A stretch of DNA of 64,000 nt, from assembly GCA_011033025.1 (NCBI GenBank), contig WFMF01000314.1, forward strand, positions 145,644 to 209,643, in the 5' to 3' direction. Source of the stretch: Beroe forskalii (taxonomy: Eukaryota; Ctenophora; Nuda; Beroida; Beroidae). Every line of letters starts with the position of its first letter. Positions within the stretch are counted from its first letter, which is position 1. Under the pieces are notes generated by a model. The model ran no database searches. It was not told where the DNA came from and was given only the letters and a program-made list of their open reading frames with translations. Positions 1-12,145 of the stretch are shown piece after piece. Made by a program: the position numbers and the translations under genes.

Positions 1-44
1 TCATGGCAGTGTGGAGGAATGCCAACTCTCCTTTGGTGGACACA

Positions 45-165
45 CCCTAACTCTAATCTATATGTTGCGCTAACCATAACCTAACACTTACCCACAACCC
101 TAACCATCATCCTAAACCTAGCCATCATCTTAACCCTAATCCTTCCCTGATTAGATTCTTCATAG
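45..165. repeat. Degenerate telomere-like CCCTAA repeats (copy A)
   Basis: Irregular repeats of CCCTAA, CCATAA and CCATCAT-type hexamers to octamers. Copy B has the equivalent stretch at about 10,626-10,735. They resemble degraded interstitial TTAGGG telomere repeats, but the units are too variable to say more. Confidence 0.5.
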
Positions 166-835
166 CCTGCTGCCTAATGCCTGCATAAGGAAAGTCGGTG
201 TTCCTCCAGACTGCAGGCTTCTTTATCTTTACTGTAACTTCAAATTATAGGTAGGTGCAGTTAATTGAGAGGTTAAGTATTTTGGAAGGACATGACATAT
301 GCTATTACTCTTAATTCATTGCAGCCAAGCAACATGAAAAACTCTGATGACAGAACATCAGACATTGGACGGATAGATGATATTGGACAATTCAGTGAGA
401 TGTGGCACCAAGTTGCTGGACACAAAGGCCATGGTACTGCTCCAGGTGAATACCTTGTTATGTTTATTTCACTGTCTTGCTACTTCCTGTTACATACTGA
501 TCACTGGTCCAATCCAATGCCCCAGAATTTTCTGAAGATTAATTCAAGTATCAGGTAAGGAAAATGGATAGTGGGTACGCAATTATGGTTTATACAAATA
601 GTATGGCAATAATGAATTGTGCTTTTAGAATTATCTGTTATGCCTGTTGTGCTGATAAAGGTACTGAAATGTTCTGGTAATTTTATGTTCATTTCTTTTG
701 TTTCTAAAGCAATTCAATAAAAAGCTGTAATTAAGTTGAGATGTGAGAGGTCGTTCATCATATTTAACTGCACCATAGGCTGTCTGAACTGTACTAGATA
801 TTTAGATAACCTTGCTACCTAGTTGAGTAGCTAAT

Positions 836-2957
836 CAGAATAAAACAAAAATTTCAGAATAAAACAAAAATTTTATTTAGCATTTCATTGAACACACCTA
901 AAATTACTAAAAATATGTACGAACAAAAAGCTTATAATTATAAATGATTTCTGATTTCAGGGTAATATGGGAGTAATAATGATAGAGTGTTCTAGTTGAG
1001 GGATTCTGATTTCAGGGTAATAGGGAACTCTAGCATTAGAGCATTCAAACAATAGGGTTCTGATTTCAGGGTGTTAGGGAATTATTATATTGATAGGGAG
1101 TTATATATTGTTAAGGAGTTAAATATTGTTAGAGCACTCTAATATGAAGTGATCAAGGAACATAATCTGATAAGTGTTTGACTTAGCTTACGCCGATAGA
1201 AGACCTCCTACCCAGTGTGGGTAGGCTTTCAAATGCTGGTGAAATGCAAGGTCGCAGGGCTGGAGGCTTATTGCTTCCTTTGAGTGTACCAGCACTTGAA
1301 GCTAGGATAGTCTTTATTTCTAGTATACTTTATTTTAAGAATATTTTATTGTGTTCATATAGTGTAAGCTAAATCAATTTTCTTAAAATGGAGTTTCAAA
1401 CTCTTTCAACATACTAAGTCTATACCAAAACGTCTGTTCAATCTGAGGATATATTAATATTTTATTATCTTTATTTAATCATCATAATGTAAATCTATGC
1501 TTCAGAAGTGTCAAAATATCCTGAAAATTAATTCTCTTAATGTAACAAGAGGGTGGATTCAATTGACTATTTTTTGTATTATGGGAAATATCATTGAGTG
1601 TAACTGCTGCAGTTAGTATTATATTATAATATTATTATACTCGTGTGGCACTTTTGGTCTACCAATATTTTTGAATTTTTCCTTTTTCTAGTACCGAGAA
1701 TATTGCAGGGTGTTCCAGGTTCTGTTTTGCCATTCACTGGGGTCACCCTGCAGTTGTATTTCGAGAATTTTTACTTTCATATCATGTTTGATAGGCCCCA
1801 ATTTAAGGGAGAAGTCATAAATTTTGAGGAGTTCTCGGACAACATTCCAGATGATGCTACCTTCATAGAAAAGTTTTGGATGGGGTGGGAGTTAACAGTC
1901 GAGTCTCTCTTCCATTTCTATCTGAAAGACTGAAATTTTCAAATAAACATATGGGAGTTCTGAACTTTAGAATCTTAAAAATTTCATTAGCACAGTGATA
2001 AATATATAAATTTCTTATATTCATTATGCTATTTTTATTAAAGAGTGGTTTAGTGTTCTCTCTCCTGTAAAAATCACTACCTAGGATTTGTTTTTCGAAT
2101 TCTCTTGCTCTAGCACATGTTTTAAATTTGTTGAGGTAGGCTTCCTTTATCTCCAAATAAAATTCTTATACATTTTTTTCTGGAGTTTGAATAAAGGCTC
2201 AATTTTGTTGTTGGATACTCCTCCCAGACAGTTATACCATATGCGAGATGACTCTCAAATAGTGTGTAGTAAAGGTTTTTAAACAGCTCATCCGAATGTT
2301 GTCTTTAATCAAGTTAATGATACCTGCACTACAGGCAAGTTTTTTGTCAGATTTTTAAGGTGAGTGTTCCAGTTGAGGTTCTCATCAATAGTCACTCCAA
2401 GAAATTTGGCCTCATTGACTTGTTTAATTTTAGTGTTGTCAATTTTTAATATAAGGTTTTCAGCTGTGTTATTGGATTTTGGAGATTTGAAGTCAATGAA
2501 GCAGCATTTCGACATGTTGATGTGGAGTTTGTTTACAAGCATATAAAGGCTCACCTGTTCAAGAATTTTGTTAGCCCTATCGTAAACAAGTATTTGACTT
2601 GGCGCAGTAATGAATATGTTTGTATCATCGGCAAATAGAACAAATTTGGATTCATTATTTATGTTAGGGAGATCATTAATGTACACCAGGAACAAAAAGT
2701 GGGCCCAGGCAGCTGCCCTGCGGAACCCCAAACATAACTTGGAGCTCCTCAGAGGTTTCACCTAGAACATCAACATATTGCTTCCTATCAGTTAGATAGC
2801 TGTTAATGAGCCTTAGTGCAACACCACGTATGCCATAATTTTCGAGTTTTTTATGAGTATGCTGTGGTCTATGGTGTCAAAAGCCTTGCTAAGGTCAATA
2901 AAAATTCCAAGGACATGATTTCCTTCTTTCAGTGCCTTTTGGATATAATCAAAAAAA
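836..2957 (-). mobile_element. 5'-truncated LINE (non-LTR retrotransposon), CR1/L2/jockey-like
   Basis: The minus strand encodes the C-terminal two-thirds of a non-LTR reverse transcriptase with several frameshifts. Recognisable blocks in order are a palm motif [17 protein letters not shown] (about 2855-2910), PQGSCLGP (about 2715-2740), the catalytic FADDTNIF (about 2610-2640), KFLGVTIDENLNWNTH (about 2365-2415), and the downstream SHLAYGITVWGG region (about 2200-2250). Open sequence continues to about 1640. The element's 3' end is at the low-coordinate side. It has no poly(A) and ends in two tandem 19-bp AGAATAAAACAAAAATTTC units (about 837-880), the tail style of CR1/L2-type elements. The 3' non-coding part carries three copies of a TTCTGATTTCAGGGT motif (949-1070). 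Copy B of the duplication has the uninterrupted empty site, so the insertion postdates the duplication. The 5' part is missing and the copy is dead. Confidence 0.85.
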
Positions 2958-3442
2958 TAGAAAAAAAAATCTTGGGGACCAAGGCCCTATGTAGGATTTT
3001 CTATAAAAGAATAAAATCTTAGCACCCCCTTTGTTTACACCCCCCCCCCCTCAGTTAAGCCTAGGGATGACCTTGGCACTCACTAGCTCGAAAAGTGTGT
3101 AATGGCATGCACATACCTGCTACATATGAGAAATTAATCATAGGTACCTACTGCATTTTATTCAAATTTTCAACCAACTCCATATTCTTACTTTGTGGCC
3201 TTTTGAAGACCTTTTGATCATGAAAGTGGTTATTATTGCAGGTGACTAAAGGTTTAAAGAATAATATAAGGCTCAATTGAAAGTTCCAAGATTAATATTT
3301 TCACCATAATTCCTTAATTTCGTGAAAAATTATAACTCCTAAGTTCATTGGCTGGGATCTGGAATATTCGCGAGCAAATAAAATTGATGGGGTCCTTAAA
3401 AATGTGATTTAATCAAAGCAGAAATCTGTAATTAATGTTGTA

Positions 3443-4736
3443 TACTATGTCCTGTTTAAGTTCGTAAATTTTAAGGATACATTTTCATCCTTAAAAATTT
3501 ACTTATGGACAAATTTACACATCATTTCAGAGCAAAATGATGAACATTTATGGTAAATTAACTTCCATAACCGTTGTTATCGACACAACTTGTCCATCGC
3601 CTCTCAACTTAAGGCCTCAAATGAGCAAAATTACCCCTTTGTAGTTTCTTGAATCCCCACATTACAGCTCGTTCCAGGAGAGTCATAGTGGCAAACAGCT
3701 ATTGTTTTCCATTGAAGATGTTTCTTATGATTGTCAGCCATAGCCAGAAATCAACGGGAGTCAAATTTTGGGAGTAGGGAGGCCATGACACGAAGATGTG
3801 TTTCCTTACTGCTCTCCTACGAAAATGCATGTCAATAATGGCTCGACTTTTAAGAGCCATTTGAGGTGTTCTACTAACTTGCATGAACCATGACGACTTC
3901 AGCATGTGTTTCTACATCAGGTGACGCAAAAACTACGACAGATAATCATAGTGAATATGCCCATTTACCTTGTTGTGGGAGCCATTTTAGTGGAATAATT
4001 AAGGAAAATGAAGATTTTGGGGCTAAAAGCGCCTCAAACCATGACTTCAATAGGTGTTAACCGACTTCCAAGAGGCTGAACAGTGTCCCTGTTAAACGTC
4101 CAAAAATATTGATGCCAATTCTGGGATATCACATGACTGTAGAACCATGACTTGCCGGGAAACAAACTTAAGGTAATATGCGCTATTTTCTAAGCACACC
4201 CCTGCAGGCTGCGAACTAAGCCTTCCTCTGCTTGTCTTTCAATCAGATTTGAAATTTTGCCTCATGGGCTTCCATCAGTATTCTCAGACGAACAATCGTA
4301 GAAATTTTCAGCTTCAATAAATGATGTTTGGTTAATGTTTTTTGAAGTTGCGCACTTTTCACCTCAGCTTCTTTGATCGATGATTCCCGTCGTTTCTGCC
4401 TTCATGAGCAGTTCCATGGTCACAGAATATTTAGTTGATACACTGGAGAATACCAAGGGTAGGTAAAATTTTGGTGTGGTATCCAGGTTGCTTCCTGGAC
4501 GACCATTGAATCTTTCAAAGTGATGACCTCGAATGCACATTTCAATAACATGTATTTTTCACACTTCCAGTCGACGTGAAGAAATATGGACTCAAACTTC
4601 TGAAAACCAAATCAGGCCAAGATATGCCTAAATGTGCATCTATTTACTCCAGTCTACAGAACCATTTAGGGTTTTATCTCTATTGCAGTAGATGCAGAGT
4701 GTATTTCAAATTTACGAACTTAAACGGGACACACTA
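3443..4736 (-). mobile_element. Degenerate mariner/Tc1-type DNA transposon, full length
   Basis: The 1,294-bp element is flanked by TA on both sides (3441-3442 and 4737-4738). Its ends are imperfect inverted repeats of about 28 bp that share GTTTAAGTTCGTAAATTT. Copy B has the same flanks joined at a single TA (about 11,881), so both limits are defined by an empty site. The minus strand encodes a worn transposase. Its C-terminal part at 3699-3905 keeps a WPPYSQNLTPVDFWLWL segment, matching the PPxSPDLxPxDFxLW block around the last catalytic residue of the mariner DDE domain. Upstream the frame is broken by stops and frameshifts. The copy is non-autonomous and probably landed already defective. 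Confidence 0.85.
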
Positions 4737-6483
4737 TATTTATAGAGGTCACAAAATTGACTTGGTTCTTGATCGCCAAGCAGATGACTGCCAAAAAACA
4801 TAAGATCCCAATTTTGTTGCATTCATTAATCAACTATAACAGTTGCTTTTCAGAAAGTTTTGATTTGCCACAAAATCAGAACCCTCCAGCCCTACTTGTT
4901 TGGATTCTGATATTTGAAGGAAATCCGATGCAAAACCCGTTTTATATTGTTTAGTTGTTTGTTGCCCTATTAAAAAGCATAAAAATACAATCTTGTAGCT
5001 CTGCGGTGTTTGTTTCGTGAATGATCATCGATCTTTGCTTCCTTGTACCACCGTAAGACTGTACTTCAGTAAGTACACTGTTTATATATGACAGTGTGTT
5101 CACTTTTACCGGAAATAACAATAGCAATGTCTTTGTGCCATTAGATAATGTACCATGTTAAGGACAAAGAACTTATATGTTATAATATGAGATATAGATA
5201 AATGGTTTACACAAACTTCAGGTTTCCCACTAAAACTTTAAACCCATGGTGGTCAGGGATCTTAGTACCTAAATGAAATGTTACCCTAAATAGATAAGAT
5301 GTCAATAAGAGTCAGCACAGACTTGCTGCTTGGGCATTTAACAAATTTGTGGGACAGGATGGGCAATATATAATTCTGGAAGCAAATAAACTGTAGGCTA
5401 TTGAAGAAAATATCACCGATGTTTTTATTGTTTACAGACGTACAATTGCTAATGGCCATGGGAACGTCTTTGAGGAAACCGTAGGTATTTGAGATGAACC
5501 TTCTAGAAGCTTAGAAGATTCCAGAATGTTACTAATCATGCCTTATTTAAATACTCTCATACTTTCATACGATTATAGTCAGACTTTACTCTTGTGACCT
5601 TCGTAATTACGGAAAAATATTCGAATAATCGTATAATTGACACAGTTCTTTTCTTGGTGTTCCATCCAGAAGATTCTTGATTTAATATCCATATTTCAAA
5701 TGTATCTACATTCTTCAGTACAGAGTTGCTGCAATATGATCAAACATAGTCTCTATGATTAAAAGAAAGTTGGGTGAACAAAACTATAGACTCAGGCAGT
5801 TATGTGTTATAACATCAAGATCGAAGATACTAGTACCGTGTTGACATCGAATGTCAAAGGACAATGATGCGCGAAAAGTACCGAAATTAATAAGTTTTAT
5901 TTAAATTGTTGGAATCTCCGTAAAAAGTTTTGAAATTAAACTCAATTATCACCAAAATGTGCAATTTTTAATAGTGCACACCACACCCTACTCCCAGTGT
6001 TTTCACATCATCTCTGAAGGCACACTTTAAGTACCATATATGGCAAGGAGGTAGGGTTTAACAAGAAAAATGTCACTTACCCATTGAAGCCCTCAGTTCC
6101 CCATCCACCGCAGTGCCACATCTGTCCATCAGCAGTTCTGATATCCTCACAACCTCACCAGTCTTTCTATTGCCACAACCTTCTCTTTAAAACAAAGTTA
6201 ATAGTTATACCATGGCATCCATAACGGAACCGGCACCGCTGTGCCATAATAATGTATCCCGAAAATTAAAATGTACGTCTCAATAATATCAGCCTAAATA
6301 GTGACGGAATGTTTGTATTTTATCATAAGTGATTGAAAGCCATTCAAATGCATTCAAATGGATTTTATCGTCCATAATCGACAGTCACGTACTGATCTAT
6401 TCCTCGTACAGATATATGTCGTACATACAGTGTATCAGTTTCACAATTTCATACATATGGTCGTCTCTCGATTTCTTCCGCAG
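4737..6483. other. Non-coding upstream region of gene A, conserved in copy B
   Basis: No convincing coding sequence. It aligns along its length with 11,883-12,145 plus 15,437-16,880, apart from small indels, and must hold the promoter of gene A. Near 6482-6483 a polypyrimidine tract ends in CAG, conserved at 16,878-16,880. It is a likely splice acceptor for the 5' leader, 92 nt before the start codon of gene A. Confidence 0.6.
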
Positions 6484-6575
6484 AATTTTTACAAATAAGA
6501 TGAAATACTACAACTGAAGAACTGACTGCCACCAAGAACTCCAGTCACGTTTCAATTATATACAACATTTCCATC

Positions 6576-9500
6576 ATGTTTCGATTATTCGTATTTATTC
6601 TGTTCTGGAACGTACATTGGCGAACCGAAGCCGATCAGCTGATTGATGCAGAAACTGACCTTAGAGACTTTTCAGTTTTAATGACAAAATACCACAGTGA
6701 CTTGGCTAAGTGGAGTCTGCCAAACGACACTGATTCGCTTCCTGATACGATACTAAACCACATTGTACAAGGAGACATTCCGAAGTTAGGGGTGCTCTTA
6801 CCGGAAATAGAGAAACGTTCAAGGAACCTCACGGCAATACTGGACTCTATCGCCAGTAAGGGGGAGGCGCTTCCAATGAGAATGGTTTACGAACAGAGGC
6901 TCTATTCCACGACGTGGGACGCGATCAACATAGCGGGTTTAAAGTTCGAACACTCCAGAGCATCGTGCGCGGAATGGATTGAAATGGAGGAATTGGTGTC
7001 CCCTAACATTGCGGATTTTTTTGATTATATGAAAAATGTGGACAATGATCGGGAAATGACTCACCTGATTATGAGCCAAGTCGTTAATGCCTACCAAACG
7101 GAGACGAAATTACGAAGAAGCATAAGATCCATGGTGAGGAAGAGGAAATTGCATGAATCTTTGGATGTAATTCGTTCCTTCAAAAAGGCTTTCTTTCTGA
7201 CCACCTGGAGTGATGACCCTGTCAGATCATGTCAGCCTGGCTTACCTGGTTTCAAAGCACTCAATGCCCTTGAGGATCGTTTACTTCAACATATCAAACA
7301 TAGAGCATGCCGTGTGAGCTTGCTCACTGAACACTTCAAATTGGGTGTTGATAAAGCTCTGCAAATTCTTGAGGTTTACCTTCAGGACGAGGAACTTCTG
7401 GGTGCTGTGATGGAGTACAAAGTAAAGGAAGAGCTTCTGTCTGAGTATAACACAGTGAAAAAGATTGTGGGGAGGGGGAAATCAATTGCCCTCCTTTCCA
7501 TTGGAGTGGTTAGAGACATAATAAGACGGAATATAACTCTAGGAACGTGTGAGAAATGTAACTGTAAAATGCAACAAAAAGCCCTTAATTTGCTGGCAGT
7601 ACTCGATACTATCCGGAATGTTATACCGCCGTATATGGCGCCTTGCACTGGAGGGTTGACAACCGATCCTGGATGGTCTATCATCACGGATATCGAGCAT
7701 ATACCCGGAATAAACGATGTCCTTGAGGTATGAATGATTGAAAGCCCCAGTGGAGGATTGCATGTCCTCTTTTACGGGCGGAATTTATTAAGTATCATTA
7801 AAATAATAATATTTTATTTGATAAAAACAATAAAATCATACATAGAAGGGTTGTTGTGATTTAAACGTGTGCCTATTATCATCATAAGTCCCCGTCCAAT
7901 AAAACTAGTGAATCATTATAATCCTTACGATGACAGTTCAAACTGCAGTTTCGTGTGCGCGGCGTAATAACATTTCTGTGCACCCCACAAACTTACGCCG
8001 CGCACACAAAGCTGCAATTCGAACTGCCACTGTAAATCGATCTATTGGAGATCTTCGCAGGCCAGATATGTCATACAGTGGAAAATTGATGCTCTGCCAT
8101 TCAACCGATTTAGCCCCGCTCTGTAATTTTTCAGCAATTCCCTCTTATTACATTACTTTTGTAGGTGTACAACACGTCAGTTGACTATATGTGGTACTGG
8201 GAACCACACATTGGCATATCCTTCTCCGAAATGCCAGTCAAACATGCCCACTGGTGGATTGCCAGCCACCAACTAGACTATAAAACCTGTGGAGAGTACT
8301 ATCAAGTCCAATACGCGATACGTTCCCTGGAGGCCTTTGCTGCTCAGGTAACTTACCGCATGGATTATCTTGCTCTGGCAAATGGCTGTGGACTTCTACC
8401 CGTTTTGGAGCGATTCGATAGTGCTGTCATGACGGTCGCCGTGTTGAATATGGAACTTTGGGAGCATTTCAGAACTTATTTGAGTAGTGAAACTGACTAT
8501 TTCGTGTCTGCCTATTGGGATGACACCCCCATCCATTATGATGACCGGCTGTATGAAGCGTATAAAGTCTTCCAGCCAGATATCATTCCTCAAGATTATG
8601 AAACTGCAGAGCTGGACAAGACATTTTGGAACAACCTCCTCGGCTACTTGACGAATATGACGGGTTTTTTGGAAGGGAAGTGCGTCAAGTGCGAAGCGTA
8701 TCACTTCCTGCCCCACTTTTTCCAGAGTGTTGTGTACCTCGCTAAAAACCTCGCCGAGGGAAGGAACTCCATTCTTCCTTCGGAACAACAAACGTATGCA
8801 GAATTTCGGGAGAAAGTGAAGAGCAGACACTCAGAAGCGATGTCTCATTGTTTGCCGTTGAAGGAAAACATGCGAGCTACGATTGCTGCTGAGCAAACAC
8901 TTTTAAGATCTAAAGTTATGCAGGATGTCGAAGTGTTCAGAAGTTTTTATGGCTACCTGTTCGGCAAGAAGTGGCTTAAAGGCAAGGATGCTGTATGGAC
9001 AGTTGAGAATTTGGACGAATTTGTAATACCCTACCTTGATGACGAGTCGTTCGTTAAGGAGTTCGCTGATGAGTATGTGGAATTGCGTCTCGATGAAACA
9101 GGTCAATGAATCCATAACTTCTAGGTTTTGGGGCAAATTTCCAGTCAAGTCAGGTTAATTGACCGGTTGAGTCATGCATACGAACATACCTAAATACGCA
9201 TCAAAAAAGGAGCGCAATAGTTTTGTTTTGCATAAAATAAGAAAATAATACAAAATATATCCTATTCACTAAAACTTTTCACTTAATCCAGGGTTACGAA
9301 ATCCAGACAACAGATCCATTTACGACTACCATAGTGAATTCTATCTCCAACACCCGGATGATCCCCTCGCTCAAGAACTTAAAGAACTTCAGGAATGTCT
9401 TTTCATGAATTATGGAATTTTTAGGAAGAATGATCTGGTGTCTATGTATTCTTGTGAGGAAAGGGAGGAAAGGATGGCTAAGAGAGAAAATAAAGAAACG

Positions 9501-9674
9501 ACTGCTGGTTTGAGTAGTACAGAAAGTGGACAAGTTATTATTAAGAGGAAAGGTAAGGGTGGTGGTAAGAAGAAGTTCATTAATAAGAAGAATAGGTACA
9601 AAAACGATGAAAATGGTGAGAGGACTATAAAAATAAAGAAAGTAAAGAAGAAAAATCGTAATACATCACTATGA
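6576..9674 (+). CDS. Secreted protein of unknown family, gene A (three exons)
   Basis: Exons are 6576-7727, 8165-9101 and 9292-9674. Introns are GT-AG in phases 0 and 1, and the product is about 823 residues. I chose the ATG at 6576 because it opens a signal peptide (MFRLFVFILFWNVHW, then TEAD) and is conserved in copy B. The body is predicted mostly helical and has several N-glycosylation sequons (for example NLT, NIT, NMT). There are two CxxC motifs, CEKC near residue 324 and CVKC in exon 2, each followed by a similar hydrophobic helix. A TTWSDDPV segment in exon 1 is echoed by SAYWDDTPI in exon 2, which hints at an internal duplication. Exon 3 adds a very lysine-rich tail of about 60 residues. 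I recognise no domain. The donor of intron 2 is weak (GTCAAT, against GTAAAT in copy B); reading through it stops after two codons and would drop the basic tail. Probably functional. Confidence 0.8.
7934..8026. repeat. Foldback repeat in intron 1 of gene A
   Basis: Arms 7934-7967 and 7993-8026 are inverted repeats of about 34 bp with few mismatches (core GTGTGCGCGGCGTAA). The same structure lies in the intron of copy B (19,044-19,147), so it is older than the duplication. It looks like a miniature foldback element. Confidence 0.7.
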
Positions 9675-10584
9675 TAACTGATTGCATTGTCTCTCATCGT
9701 GATCCTTGATATTTTTTACTATTTTCATTGGAATTTTCTGTTTTCTGCTGTTCTCTCCTAGAAATCGGCAACATTAACATCATGATTTCGTGAGGATTTT
9801 CATACATCCCTACGTAATAGTCCAGAAATTTCTGGAAATTTCCCTCATCTTTTTCAATTATTCTCATGGTGCTTTCAAAATTACATGTAAACAAAAACTC
9901 ATGCGCCATCCCAACAACGTTCATGTCCCTTGCAAACGTAGCTTCCGAACTGCCCTCTTATTGGGAGGGCGCCCTCACATGTACTCTTTTGCCCCCCTTT
10001 TGGGTCTTGCCTCCAGCCCTCCTTTTCGCCCTCTTCTAGGCCCAATTTGCCATCCTTTTGACCCTTCCCAAAATACACCTAAGATTCACGGCCTTAAATA
10101 CTGTAGGTCTTTGTAGGCGGTTTCCAAAAAATAAGTCGACCATATATTTCGTAAATACACTTAATAATAAGCAATATCTCGGATTGATAATGTAAATCCA
10201 GTTTTAGTGAATGCAGGTCTAAAATACACCTAAGTTCATGAAATACACTCATGATTTTGATTATACACCTAACAAGCATTTTTGAGGCAGTCTCCAAAAG
10301 AATGCTGTCACTTTTTTGGCAATACTCTTTTAGTTTTTTAGAATATGCAGAATATTGTCTTCTTTTTTTAGCAATTTGCCCTCCTGTTTGGGGCAAAAAC
10401 TGCCCTCCGAACGGTATGTTATAAATAACGTGCTAAAGTTAACCCTGGTCGTCCTCCTTTTCGGATTCTATTACTACTGATATTCTAGGACGCATTTCAT
10501 AGGTTGCAGCTGGTTCATGATTCAAACTTGATTCATTATTTATAAAAGTTTCATATTTCAATAAACCTTTTATAATCGGCTTCG
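9675..10584. other. 3' flank of gene A and junction between duplication copies
   Basis: No gene supported. The segment up to about 10,414 is shared with 20,802-21,550 and is rich in TGCCCTCC and ACACCTAA motifs. The last 170 bp are unique to this junction. No clear AATAAA was seen just after the gene A stop. Confidence 0.5.
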
Positions 10585-10625
10585 TGGCAGTGTGGAGGAA
10601 TGCCAACTCTCCTTTGGTGGACACA

Positions 10626-10735
10626 CCCTAACTCTAGTCTACATGTTGCTCTAACCATAACCTTCAAACACTTACCCACAACCCTAACCATCATCCTAAA
10701 CCTAGCCATCGCCCATCATCCTAACCCTAATCCTT
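10626..10735. repeat. Degenerate telomere-like CCCTAA repeats (copy B)
   Basis: Counterpart of 45-165, with small indels between the copies typical of simple-repeat slippage. It lies close to the start of duplication copy B. Confidence 0.5.
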
Positions 10736-11400
10736 CCCTGATTAGATTCTTCATAGCCTGCTCCAGACTGCAGGCTTCTTTATCTTTACTGTAACTTCAA
10801 ATTATAGGTAGGTGCAGTTAATTGAGAGGCTAAGTATTTTGGAAGGACATGACATATGCTATTACTCTTAATTCATTTGAGCCAAGCAACATGAAAAACT
10901 CTGATGACAGAACATCAGACATTGGACGGATTGATGATATTGGACAATTCAGTGAGATGTGGCACCAAGTTGCTGGACACAAAGGCCATGGTACTGCTCC
11001 AGGTGAATACCTTGTTATGTTTATTTCACTGTCTTGCTACTTACTGTTACATACTGATCACTGGTCTAATCCAATGCCCCAGAATTTTCTGAAGAATAAT
11101 TCAAGTATCAGGTAAGGACAATGGATAGTGGGTACGCTATTATGGTTTATACAAATAGTATGGGAATAATGAATTGTGCTTTTAGAATTATCTGTTATGC
11201 CTGTTGTGCTGATAAAGGTACTGAAATGTTCTGGCAATTTTATGTCCATTTCTTTTGTTTCTAAAGCAATTCAATAAAAAGCTGTAATTTAGTTGAGATG
11301 TGAGAGGTTGTTCATCATATTTAACTGCACCATAGGCTGTCTGAACTGTACCTACTGGATATTTAGATAACCTTGCTATCTAGTTGAGTAGCTAATAGAA

Positions 11401-12145
11401 AAAATCTTGGGGACCAAGGCCCTACGTAGGATTTTCTATAAAAGAATAAAATCTTAGCACCCCTTTGTTTGCACCTCCCCCCCCCCCCTCAGTTAAGTCT
11501 ATAGGGATGACCTTGGCACTCACTAGCTCGAAAAGTGTGTAATGGCATGCACATACCTGCTACATATGAGAATTTAATCATAGGTACCTACTGCATTTGA
11601 TTTAAATTTACAACCGACTCCATATTCTTACTTTGTGGCCTTTTGAAGACCTTTTGATCATGAAAGTGGTTATTATTGCAGGTGACTAAAGGTTTAAAGA
11701 ATAATATAAGGCTCAATTGAAAGTTCCAAGATTAATATTTTCACCATAATTCCTTAATTTCGTGAAAAATTATAACTCTTAAGTTCATTGGCTGGTATCT
11801 CGAATATTCGCAACCAAATCAAATTGGTTGGGTCCTCAAAAATGTGATTTAATCTCAGCAGAAATCTGCAATTAATGTTGTATTAATGGAGGTCACAAAA
11901 TTGACTTGGTTCTTGATCGCCGAGAAGGGCAGATCTAGAGACTAGATGAATGCCAAAGAACATATGATTCCAATTTTGTTGCCTTCATTAATCTACTATA
12001 ATTGTTGCTTTTCAGAAAGTTTTGATTTGCCAAAAAATCAAAACCCTACTTGTTGGGGTTCTGATTTCTGAAGGAAATCCGCTGCCAAACCCATTTTATA
12101 TTGTTTAGTTGTTTGTTGCCCTATTAAAAAGCATAAACATACTAT
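11401..12145. other. Non-coding part of copy B before the large insertion
   Basis: Aligns with 2962-3442 and then 4737-4985 of copy A, with the mariner empty site at about 11,881. No coding sequence is supported. Confidence 0.6.

Larger units (their letters stand above)
1..10414. repeat. Segmental duplication, copy A (runs off the window start)
   Basis: This segment is repeated in the same orientation and order at about 10,587-21,550. The match starts at the window edge (a GTGTGGAGGAATGCC segment, seen again near 10,590) and ends at a CCCTCCGAACGG segment near 10,410 that recurs near 21,550. It contains telomere-like sequence, a small conserved non-coding block, and gene A. Two pieces are absent from copy B, a LINE (836-2957) and a mariner element (3443-4736). 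The roughly 170 bp between the copies (10,415-10,584) have no partner at the end of copy B and may belong to the unit's true start outside the window. Confidence 0.95.

Noticed and set aside
1643..1933. 96-codon plus-strand frame
   Set aside because: Opposite the C-terminal part of the LINE reverse transcriptase on the minus strand.
9410..9697. Hydrophobic minus-strand frame opposite gene A exon 3 (also 20,534-20,821)
   Set aside because: Complement of the lysine-rich exon: AAG/AAA codons read as Phe/Leu on the other strand.
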